A stretch of DNA of 11,213 nt from Lachnospiraceae bacterium UBA2868 (GTDB taxonomy: Bacteria > Bacillota_A > Clostridia > Lachnospirales > Lachnospiraceae). A program made the translations under genes and the position numbers. The notes under the pieces are model-generated. The model searched no databases. It saw only the letters and a list, made by a program, of their open reading frames with translations, and was not told the DNA's origin. Shown in pieces: positions 1-7,660 of this stretch. The stretch's first letter is position 1. Each line of letters begins with the position of its first letter. Location of the stretch: NCBI GenBank assembly GCA_002350465.1, contig DEEW01000137.1, positions 2,278 through 13,490 on the forward strand. Reading direction: 5' to 3'.

Positions 1-259
1 AAGATGGGACGGCAAGGGATATCCGGAAGGTCTTCACGGCGAAGTGATCCCTCTGTCGGCCAGAATAATGGCTGTAGCCGATGTATTTGATGCCCTGACA
101 TCTCCCCGTGTATATAAACCGGCCTTTCCTCTGGAAAAGGCTCTTTCGATCATAGAAGAAGGATCGGGAACCCAGTTTGATCCAAAATGCGTTGAAGTCT
201 TTATGGATAACCTTGCGGATGCCAAGATCATTCTCAAAAAATACAATCAGTTTGAATAA
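1..259 (+). CDS. HD-GYP domain protein, C-terminal end (5' truncated by window edge)
   Basis: The reading frame is open from base 2 and ends at TAA 257-259; the true start lies outside the window. The visible 85 residues begin at the GYP segment of an HD-GYP domain ([10 protein letters not shown]) and continue with the metal-binding aspartate region ADVFDALTS, then [13 protein letters not shown] and [12 protein letters not shown]. These match the end of the canonical HD-GYP c-di-GMP phosphodiesterase fold, which hydrolyses c-di-GMP to pGpG/GMP in the cytoplasm. The residues seen are conventional, unlike the degenerate HD-GYP encoded at 5275-7659. The wording of this tail resembles response-regulator (RpfG-type) HD-GYP proteins, so a receiver domain may lie upstream, but that part is not visible. 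The gene ends 26 nt before the hybrid kinase, on the same strand and with no terminator between them. It is therefore probably co-transcribed and could be an output regulator for that kinase. Confidence 0.9.
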   Translation, partial: RWDGKGYPEGLHGEVIPLSARIMAVADVFDALTSPRVYKPAFPLEKALSIIEEGSGTQFDPKCVEVFMDNLADAKIILKKYNQFE

Positions 260-285
260 AAAGGGACAAAGGGAACTTAACAGGT

Positions 286-3200
286 ATGAATGTTAAAGCG
301 ATAAAACCGATAATTTTCATAATAATGCTGGCGGCGTTTGTAAATCTGCCCGTAAGCAGCGTAAATGCAGAGGAGAATAAAACAGGAGGAGGCTACGCAG
401 CTTCCCGTCAGATCGAGGGAGTAGGATACACCAGTGAGATTTACGATGCCACAAACGGGCTTCCTACCTCGGATGCGAATTTTATTCTCGGAGCCAGTAA
501 CGGATATGTATGGATCGGCGGATACAGCGGCATTATTAGATATGACGGCTCGGTATTTGAAAGACTTGATACTGCGGACGGTCTTACAAGCGGAAGAGGC
601 TTTATGGAGGACTCATACGGCAGAGTATGGGTCGCAACCAATGATAACGGTGTAGTTGTAATCGACAATGATAATACCGTACATATAACCTACAAAGACG
701 GTCTTACATCATCATCCATAAGAGCATTTGCCGAGGACAAGGAAGGAAATGTTTATGTGGGATCTACAGCCGGAGTCTGCTATGTTGATGCCGATATGAA
801 GGTTCATCAGGTCGATGACGAACGTATCAACAACGAAAGGATATTGAAACTTGATGCGGATATTAACGGGACGATATACGGTCAGACAAAGGGCGGTGCG
901 ATCTTTGCGATAGAATCCGGCAGTATCGTTGAATATTACACCAGCAGGGATCTGGGTGTGGATAAGATTACAACAATAATGGCGGACCCGAGGGTTTCCA
1001 AAAAGGTATATATAGGGACTGAGGGCTCAGATATTTACTACGGAAATTTCGGGGATGATTTTTCGAAACTAAAGCGTATCTCTGTGTACCCTCTGGAAAA
1101 CACCCATTGGATCAATTATGACTGTGACAGGGTATGGATATCTTCCACAACAGTAATGGGATATCTTGATGAGGGAGATTCATTCCATGTTTTGGACCAT
1201 ACTCCTATGGACAGTGCGATAGAGATGATCACATCCGACTATCAGGGTAATCTGTGGGTCGCATCTTCAACTCAGGGAGTAATGAAGATCGTAACCAATA
1301 ATTTTCTTGATATGGTAAGAGAATCCGGGATAGAACCGGATGTTGTAAATGCCACATGCCTTCATAACGGATCATTGTATGTCGGGTGTGACGGCGGTCT
1401 TCAGATTGTTGATGCCGGCGGTCATGCAGTAGTCTCCAACGATCTTATCGAATACATGAAGGGATCAAGGATCAGGTGTATTTCCGAGGACAGCAAAGGT
1501 AACCTTTGGCTCTCGACTTTCACAAAGGATCTGGGTCTTGTATGTTATAGCAGTGATGGAAAAATCACTAATTTTACAGTCGATTCCGGACTTCCGAGTA
1601 ATGAAGTAAGGTGTGCTCTTGAAGCATCTGACGGATCGATCATGGTTGGAACAAACGGAGGCCTTGCTGTTATAAAGGGCGGAAGTGTTTCTAAGATGGT
1701 AGGGGCGGATTCCGGAGTTAAGAATACGGTATTTCTGACTGTTGCCGAAGGAGACAAAGGAGAAATATATGTCGGTACAGACGGAGACGGAATATATGTG
1801 ATCAACGGATCCGATATCAAGGTGATAGGACGTGATGACGGCCTTACGAGCGATGTTGTCATGAGGATCAAGAAGGACGAGGATAAGGGATTATACTGGA
1901 TCATTACGTCTAACTCCATAGAATATATGAAGGACGGCGTGATAAAGAATGTAGAATCGTTTCCGTATAACAATAATTACGACCTGTACTATGATAATAA
2001 TGACAATCTCTGGGTCCTCTCATCCTTCGGCGTTTATTGTGTAGACAAAGATGACATGATAGAGGATAAGGTTAGTGATTACAAGCTCTATACCGCTGCA
2101 AACGGGCTGACCAATATTCCCACATCCAACTCATACAGCGCCCTTGATGGGAAAGGTAATCTGTACATATCGGGAAGGGATGGTGTCAGCAAAGTCAATA
2201 TCAATGATTTTTACGATGGCACCGCTGCTGTTCAGCTATATGTAAGCTCAGTCACTTTCAACAATTCTCCGATTACAGCCGATGAAAACGGCGTTTATAC
2301 GATTCCGGCGGGACTTGGCCGAACCCAGATAACTCCGGCGGTTTTGGATTATACAATGTCCAATCCCATGGTAAGAGTATTTCTCGAGGGAAGTGAAGAT
2401 GAAGGAATAACGGTTGAGAGAAGTAAACTGTCAACTCTTGAGTATACAGGACTTGATTACGGAAACTACACACTTCATATACAGATAGTGGATAGTAATC
2501 TTGGCGAGGTGATCCAGGATGAAACCTTTGGCTTTGTCAAGGAACCGCGGTTTACCGAGCTTCTAATAGTCAGGATCATGACGGTTGTTCTAATAGCGCT
2601 TTTGTTCGGTCTGTTCGTATGGCGTCTTATGACCGGAACTGTTATCAGGCGTCAGTACGAGGAAATCAGAGCCGCAAGAGATGAAGCAGAGCGCGCAAAC
2701 AGTGCCAAGTCGCGATTCTTGGCCAATATGTCACACGAGATCAGGACACCCATCAATACCATCATGGGTATGGATGAAATGATACTGCGTGAGGACTCAA
2801 CAAATGTACCGCAGGGATACTATATGTCGGTTGTAAACTACGCACTGGATATCAGAAATGCAAGTGAGTCACTTCTCGGTCTGATAAATGACCTTCTCGA
2901 TATATCCAAGATCGAGTCGGGGAAAATGCATCTTGTGGAGCAGGAATATGATACAGCAGAACTCTTAAGATCCATAGTTACTATGATCAGAGTCAGGAGC
3001 AATGAAAAGGAACTGAAGTTTGATGTTGTTATTGATGAGATGATGCCTTCCCGACTGTACGGTGATTCCGGCAAGATCAAGCAGATCTTACTGAATCTTC
3101 TTACCAATGCTGTCAAGTATACGGATTACGGAGGATTTACCCTTAAGGTCAGCATGGATGGAAGAGAGGATGATTCCTGTGATCTGCGGTTTTCGGTAAA

Positions 3201-4497
3201 GGATACCGGTATAGGAGTCAAGCCCGAAGATATGGATAAACTCTTTACGTCATATGAAAGGCTAGATGAGGAAAAGAACAGCACGATACAGGGAACGGGA
3301 CTCGGACTTGATATTTCCAGAAGATTCGCGGAACTGATGGGCGGAAAACTCTGGTGTGAAAGTCAATACGGGGAGGGTTCCGAATTTGTCCTGACAGTAG
3401 CTCAGAAGATCGCTGATGTAACTCCTATCGGGGAATTTACCGAAAGGGATGATTCGGATGTCAAGGGACCATATGTGCCTCAGTTTGTTGCACCTGATGC
3501 CGACGTTCTGGTCGTGGATGATAATCCTATGAACCTGAATGTCATAAAGGGACTCCTAAAGGCCACAAAAGTGTTTGTTACCACGGCAGCAAGCGGAGAG
3601 GAGTGTCTCGAAAAGCTTAAATACGGAACATTTAATATAGTTCTGCTCGATCACATGATGCCCGGAATGGACGGCGTTGAAACTGTCGGGCACATAAGGG
3701 AGACCATGCCCGACCTGCCGGTGTATGCACTTACAGCAAATGCCGCAGCCGGAGAAGAATTCTATAAATCAAAGGGATTTAACGGATATCTGGCAAAGCC
3801 TATTGACAGCAGAACTCTTGAACGAACCATCATGAAACACCTTCCGGAAGAGATAATGCAAAAGGCAACAGAGGAAGATGCGGTTGAAGACCTTGCAGAA
3901 CTTCCGGATACAATTTCATGGGTAAATGAGGTAGAAGATCTGTCCGTGGAAGAAGGGGTCAAAAATTCAGGCGGGATCACTTCGTTCATTAATGCGCTTC
4001 ATATGTTTGTCGACACTCTTGAGTCAAGCTCAAAGGTTATAGAAGATGCATATAACGCTGAGGATCTAAAACTGTTTACGGTCAAGGTACATTCGCTGAA
4101 AACTTCTGCGAGAATAATCGGAGCGCAGAAACTGTCAAAACTTGCAGAACGGCTTGAAGAGGCCGGAAACAAGGGTGAGAATGACTTTATACGGGAGAAT
4201 ACCGCAGTGCTGCTGAAGCAGTACAGAGATTTTAAGGATAAGCTTGCACGGCTCGGGCAGGATAATAAAACCGGTCCCGATAATAGGGAAAACATTCCCG
4301 AAGAAGAACTCAATGATGCATATGAAGCTCTTCGTGAGGTAATACCCCAGATGGATTACGATTCGGTTGAGATGATAATACAACAACTTGAGGGATACCG
4401 GCTTCCCGAAGAGGATGAGACAAGAATAAAGGAACTAAAGGCACTGCTCAAAACATTTGATTGGGAAAAGATGGAGGATTTGATCAGCAATGGTTGA
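286..4497 (+). CDS. Hybrid sensor histidine kinase: two-propeller sensor, Y_Y_Y, HisKA, HATPase, REC, HPt
   Basis: A membrane sensor kinase of 1403 residues. Residues 1-29 look like a signal peptide or anchor with a cleavage-like VNA-EE. Residues ~57-645 carry fourteen repeats of the two-component-regulator propeller type (NGLPTS, DGLTS, NLWVAS, GEIYVGT patterns), enough for two seven-blade propellers. Residues ~650-755 form a Y_Y_Y-like beta domain, ~759-779 a membrane helix, and ~785-812 a coiled linker. The HisKA motif is MSHEIRTP with H817. HATPase_c has the N box at N937-N941, DTGIG at 973-977 and GTGLGL at 1003-1008. A receiver follows (D1078/D1079, phospho-acceptor D1122, T1150, K1171). 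An HPt domain has H1269 in VHSLKTSARIIG. The acidic helical tail has two similar motifs, MDYDSVE (1356) and FDWEKMED (1391). The expected relay is H817 to D1122 to H1269 to an external receiver. The outer part is a Firmicute version of the hybrid architecture known for glycan sensing in Bacteroides, but with no AraC output domain; the ligand is unknown. ATG 286 is preceded by AAAGGGA about 11 nt upstream. Confidence 0.95.
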   Translation: MNVKAIKPIIFIIMLAAFVNLPVSSVNAEENKTGGGYAASRQIEGVGYTSEIYDATNGLPTSDANFILGASNGYVWIGGYSGIIRYDGSVFERLDTADGLTSGRGFMEDSYGRVWVATNDNGVVVIDNDNTVHITYKDGLTSSSIRAFAEDKEGNVYVGSTAGVCYVDADMKVHQVDDERINNERILKLDADINGTIYGQTKGGAIFAIESGSIVEYYTSRDLGVDKITTIMADPRVSKKVYIGTEGSDIYYGNFGDDFSKLKRISVYPLENTHWINYDCDRVWISSTTVMGYLDEGDSFHVLDHTPMDSAIEMITSDYQGNLWVASSTQGVMKIVTNNFLDMVRESGIEPDVVNATCLHNGSLYVGCDGGLQIVDAGGHAVVSNDLIEYMKGSRIRCISEDSKGNLWLSTFTKDLGLVCYSSDGKITNFTVDSGLPSNEVRCALEASDGSIMVGTNGGLAVIKGGSVSKMVGADSGVKNTVFLTVAEGDKGEIYVGTDGDGIYVINGSDIKVIGRDDGLTSDVVMRIKKDEDKGLYWIITSNSIEYMKDGVIKNVESFPYNNNYDLYYDNNDNLWVLSSFGVYCVDKDDMIEDKVSDYKLYTAANGLTNIPTSNSYSALDGKGNLYISGRDGVSKVNINDFYDGTAAVQLYVSSVTFNNSPITADENGVYTIPAGLGRTQITPAVLDYTMSNPMVRVFLEGSEDEGITVERSKLSTLEYTGLDYGNYTLHIQIVDSNLGEVIQDETFGFVKEPRFTELLIVRIMTVVLIALLFGLFVWRLMTGTVIRRQYEEIRAARDEAERANSAKSRFLANMSHEIRTPINTIMGMDEMILREDSTNVPQGYYMSVVNYALDIRNASESLLGLINDLLDISKIESGKMHLVEQEYDTAELLRSIVTMIRVRSNEKELKFDVVIDEMMPSRLYGDSGKIKQILLNLLTNAVKYTDYGGFTLKVSMDGREDDSCDLRFSVKDTGIGVKPEDMDKLFTSYERLDEEKNSTIQGTGLGLDISRRFAELMGGKLWCESQYGEGSEFVLTVAQKIADVTPIGEFTERDDSDVKGPYVPQFVAPDADVLVVDDNPMNLNVIKGLLKATKVFVTTAASGEECLEKLKYGTFNIVLLDHMMPGMDGVETVGHIRETMPDLPVYALTANAAAGEEFYKSKGFNGYLAKPIDSRTLERTIMKHLPEEIMQKATEEDAVEDLAELPDTISWVNEVEDLSVEEGVKNSGGITSFINALHMFVDTLESSSKVIEDAYNAEDLKLFTVKVHSLKTSARIIGAQKLSKLAERLEEAGNKGENDFIRENTAVLLKQYRDFKDKLARLGQDNKTGPDNRENIPEEELNDAYEALREVIPQMDYDSVEMIIQQLEGYRLPEEDETRIKELKALLKTFDWEKMEDLISNG

Positions 4498-5248
4498 TAA
4501 CAAAGTTATGTTCATCGCAGAAAAGGAATCTTTTCTGGTAAGGGTTATGCTCAAGAAGGTGCGTGATGAGAATATAGACTGTGTATTTGTACCATGCTCG
4601 ATAGACAGTATTAATTCTTTGTGGCAGCCTAATGCGCTTATTACGTTTTTCATCGAGGACAGTCTGATCCCCGGCGAAGGCCTGCTTCACTTCCTAAGCG
4701 ACAAGATGCAGGAGGAAGGAAACAGGATGATTCTGGTAAGCAGTGATATCGATTCGAAATATGTTGCCGAGCACATTTCGGGTGATCTGATATACAGAAC
4801 CTTTGTAAGACCGATAGACAACGAGGCATATCAGAAGGCTGTGGTGGACTATTTTGCCAAGGAAAGTGCCGGAGAGTTCAAGAAAAGCATTCTGATAGTA
4901 GACGATGATCCCAATTATCTGAGTCTTGTAAGAGAATGGCTTAAGGATACATATAAAGTTTCGATGGCAAATTCGGGACTTCAGGCAATTAAGTGGCTGG
5001 GCAAGAATAAGGTGGATCTGATCCTGCTTGATCACGAAATGCCTGTAACAAGCGGACCGCAGGTGTTGGAAATGCTGCGCTCCGATGATGAGACCAAATC
5101 CATTCCGGTAATGTTTCTTACGGGGAAAAGCGACAAGGAAAGCGTCATGGCTGTGGTGGCGCTGCGGCCGGAAGGATATTTTCTGAAAAACATAGATAAG
5201 TTTGAACTGTTGGAGAAGTTAAAAGAATTCTTTATATTGCATAATTAA
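4490..5248 (+). CDS. Dual-receiver response regulator (pseudo-REC plus REC, no output domain)
   Basis: A cytoplasmic protein of 252 residues with two receiver-like halves and no DNA-binding or enzymatic output. The C-terminal receiver (~132-252) is complete: ILIVDDDP with D138-D140, phospho-acceptor D181 in LLDHEMP, T211 in FLTGKSD and K233. The N-terminal half (~5-122) keeps the order of a receiver but has a worn pocket. The acidic pair is A10-E11, the acceptor position is D57 in IEDSLIPG, the switch residue is a serine in LVSS, and the conserved lysine is R107 (FVRPID where KP is expected). The start codon lies inside the kinase gene (8-nt overlap with its TGA 4495-4497), with GGAGG at 4473-4477, which suggests translational coupling. 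The most likely role is to accept phosphate from HPt H1269 of the kinase and act by protein contact, possibly on the membrane protein encoded downstream. A phosphate sink is the main alternative. Confidence 0.92.
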   Translation: MVDNKVMFIAEKESFLVRVMLKKVRDENIDCVFVPCSIDSINSLWQPNALITFFIEDSLIPGEGLLHFLSDKMQEEGNRMILVSSDIDSKYVAEHISGDLIYRTFVRPIDNEAYQKAVVDYFAKESAGEFKKSILIVDDDPNYLSLVREWLKDTYKVSMANSGLQAIKWLGKNKVDLILLDHEMPVTSGPQVLEMLRSDDETKSIPVMFLTGKSDKESVMAVVALRPEGYFLKNIDKFELLEKLKEFFILHN

Positions 5249-5274
5249 CCCGGTTATGTGTAAGGAGCCAGAAT

Positions 5275-7659
5275 ATGATGCAATTTTTGATCGATCACCA
5301 ACTTAATATAATGATGCTGCTCAGCGGTATATGCGGGGCGCTGACCATACTTATAATCGTGTCGAGAGCATTGTCCAAAAGAAGGCGGCTGGCGCTTTCT
5401 GCCATGGAGATAGCAGGGATGCTCCTCATAACATTTGACCGTATGGCTTACATTTATTCCGGAGATACGAGCAGAACCGGATTTATAATGGTAAGAGTCA
5501 GTAATTTTGTTGTCTTTTTTATGACAAGTATGATTGTTTATGCTTTTAACATGTATTTGACGGATCTTCTCACAGAAGAAGGAAAAATGGAAGAGCCTCC
5601 GAAACGCCTTAAGGTTGTGAATGTTATGGCGATACTCGGTATGCTGTTGATCGTAATCTCTCAATTCACCGGAATAATATACACATTTGATGAGATGAAC
5701 AGATACCACAGAGGTTCAGGATTTCTTCTGTGCTATGTTATGCCCATACTGGGTCCGCTTATTCAGCTGTCTGTTGCAATCCAGTTCCGAAAGAAGTTCA
5801 GCAGAATTATATACATATCTTTGCTGCTGTACCTGATAGTTCCCATGGTTGCATCCATAATACAGATATTTGCGTACGGGATCAGTCTTACCAACATGAT
5901 GATCGTTCTTGTCTCGCTGTCCACATATATATTTGCCTTTCTTGATATTAACGAGACGGTAAGACACACGCATGAGAAGGAACTGTCCAGCTTAAGAGAT
6001 GAACAGGACAGTATTATGCGTCTGTTTGACGAGACAGTATCGGCAATGATATCCGCGGTGGAAAAAAAGGACGGATTTGGTGAAGGTCATTCGGTCAGGG
6101 TGGCCAGGCGTGCAAAGATGATGGCAAAAGCAGCAGGCAAGGATGAGGATGCGTGCAATGAGATTTATTATTCTGCACTTCTGCATAATGTGGGACTTGT
6201 GGGCATATCCGATTCCGAAATAGAGAAGATCGGAAAACCCGGTGAGGAGGAAAACGAGGAGATCCGACGCAAACCCGAAGTGGGGAACAAGATACTCTCG
6301 CAGGTTACCGGTCACCCATACCTTAAACAGGCGGCCATGTACAGTTGTGAAAAATATGACGGCACCGGCTATCCGGAGGGATTAAGCGGGACGGATATTC
6401 CGGAAGTTGCAAGGATCGTTGCCGTTGCCGATGCCTACGATCAGCTTACAAACAAAAAGAAGTATCGAGATGCCCTGCCTGACGCTATAGTAAGGGAAGA
6501 GTTTATCAAGGAAGCAGGTGCAAAATATGATCCGGAGTATGCAAGGATCATGATAGAAATGATGGACGCCGAGGCTAACGAAAAAAACAACGAAGCAGAC
6601 AGTGCGGATGAGTTACCGGATCCTGAAATGGAGTGTGGCAAATACAGGAGTAATATTGCAAAGGCAATTAACGTGAGCGAAGATGTTGTAAAGATCACCT
6701 TTAACAGCAGAGCTGCTGATAATGCTCCGTACGGAAGCGGTTTCCCGTCAATTATCCTGTACGATTCCTTTGATGCCAGAGTTCATGACAATGCAAGGGC
6801 GATTGAGGCATATCAGTATATTGAGTACGGGGAACTCTGGTTTGACGGGCATGTTATTTCGACAGGGGCCAGAAATATTATCGTTGAAAACGAGATCAAA
6901 CGGGATGCCGCTTATTCGGAAGATGATAATGTCAGAACTTATTATGAGATTACAGCCGGAAGATATGAGGATCATCTGAAGCTCAGCTTGACCGGCCCCG
7001 CAATGTCATTTGAGGCTACGGTAGCGTTGCAGGACAGCACAAAATCGTCATATATCGGCCTGACAGGTGAATACTGTAAGATGAAGAACATTACGGTCGA
7101 AAAAACAGGTGACAGGGTTTCAGAGGGGGATATTGAGAGAATAGCCGAAAGAATCAGTTACATTGACCGCATAGAGAGTGATATCCCGAATATTCAGATT
7201 GACAGAAACCGGTCTGCAACCACAGAGGGTATACCAGTAAAGAGCAACTGTAATATACGATTCCATACAATGAGTCTTCCCACATCCAGTTTAGTGTGGC
7301 ATTGTCCTTACATCCTGTTTTACACGTCGGATGATGGAAAGGTTAACGGTGCCAATTATAAGGAGCTTGAACTCATAAAACTGAACGGTGAGAATAACGG
7401 ACCAAATGATTATGCAGACAGCCGGTTTGTAATGAAGAAAGAGGATTTTCAGGGCTGGGATCACTGGAAGAGTTCAAACAGGGAAGGAATGGAGTGCGAA
7501 GTTGCTATTTCAAAAAAGGGTAACAGGATCACAATGGTTACCGCGAATCTGGGAATCAGCATTCATGAGACGCTGACGATCAAAGACTCGGATACTCAGG
7601 TATATTTTGCCCTGACAGGTGATCAGTGCGCACTTACCGATATAAGAATAATGGGCTAG
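5275..7659 (+). CDS. Seven-TM protein with degenerate HD-GYP domain and duplicated C-terminal module
   Basis: A membrane protein of 794 residues. Seven hydrophobic helices lie at about 13-33, 40-60, 70-98, 118-140, 150-172, 177-202 and 204-225. A short coiled linker follows, then an HD-GYP domain at ~245-420. The fold signature is clear (GHSVRVARRA at 271, DGTGYPEGL at 362, VADAYDQLT at 384), but metal ligands are replaced. The HD dyad is H304-N305, HDIGK reads HNVGLVG, the histidine of the HP motif is K333, and the HH pair is S357-C358; the later aspartate D386/D389 remains. Phosphodiesterase activity is therefore unlikely, and c-di-GMP binding or protein interaction is more plausible. Residues ~425-794 are a beta-rich extension holding two copies of a similar module (end segments 556-608 and 740-792). 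I do not recognise this family. If helix topology is as usual, HD-GYP and extension are both cytoplasmic. AAGGAG at 5262-5267 lies 7 nt before ATG 5275. The gene follows the regulator by 26 nt and is the last of the operon. Confidence 0.93.
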   Translation: MMQFLIDHQLNIMMLLSGICGALTILIIVSRALSKRRRLALSAMEIAGMLLITFDRMAYIYSGDTSRTGFIMVRVSNFVVFFMTSMIVYAFNMYLTDLLTEEGKMEEPPKRLKVVNVMAILGMLLIVISQFTGIIYTFDEMNRYHRGSGFLLCYVMPILGPLIQLSVAIQFRKKFSRIIYISLLLYLIVPMVASIIQIFAYGISLTNMMIVLVSLSTYIFAFLDINETVRHTHEKELSSLRDEQDSIMRLFDETVSAMISAVEKKDGFGEGHSVRVARRAKMMAKAAGKDEDACNEIYYSALLHNVGLVGISDSEIEKIGKPGEEENEEIRRKPEVGNKILSQVTGHPYLKQAAMYSCEKYDGTGYPEGLSGTDIPEVARIVAVADAYDQLTNKKKYRDALPDAIVREEFIKEAGAKYDPEYARIMIEMMDAEANEKNNEADSADELPDPEMECGKYRSNIAKAINVSEDVVKITFNSRAADNAPYGSGFPSIILYDSFDARVHDNARAIEAYQYIEYGELWFDGHVISTGARNIIVENEIKRDAAYSEDDNVRTYYEITAGRYEDHLKLSLTGPAMSFEATVALQDSTKSSYIGLTGEYCKMKNITVEKTGDRVSEGDIERIAERISYIDRIESDIPNIQIDRNRSATTEGIPVKSNCNIRFHTMSLPTSSLVWHCPYILFYTSDDGKVNGANYKELELIKLNGENNGPNDYADSRFVMKKEDFQGWDHWKSSNREGMECEVAISKKGNRITMVTANLGISIHETLTIKDSDTQVYFALTGDQCALTDIRIMG
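6739..7656 (+). repeat. Protein-level duplication in the C-terminal extension (residues ~489-610 and ~673-794)
   Basis: Two divergent copies of a beta-rich module follow the HD-GYP domain. Their last 46 residues, 556-601 and 740-785, align by eye without a gap. They share the pattern E-x19-S-x3-T-x4-DS-x4-Y-x2-LTG-x2-C, then a matching NI/DI pair: copy one has YIGLTGEYC, copy two has YFALTGDQC. I count 10 identities in 46, with most other positions conservative (I/V, L/I, R/K, E/D). The upstream parts also start alike (PSIILYDS versus PYILFYTS) but diverge in length. The nucleotide sequences are not alike, so the duplication is old. A jelly-roll or lectin-like beta sandwich is my guess from the strand-like alternation. 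The cysteines C601 and C785 are equivalent in the two copies. Confidence 0.7.
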
Positions 7660-7660
7660 A

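Noticed and set aside
5249..5274. Terminator or promoter between the dual-receiver gene and the membrane gene
   Set aside because: The 26-nt gap holds only the AAGGAG ribosome site; there is no room for a promoter and no hairpin with T-run.
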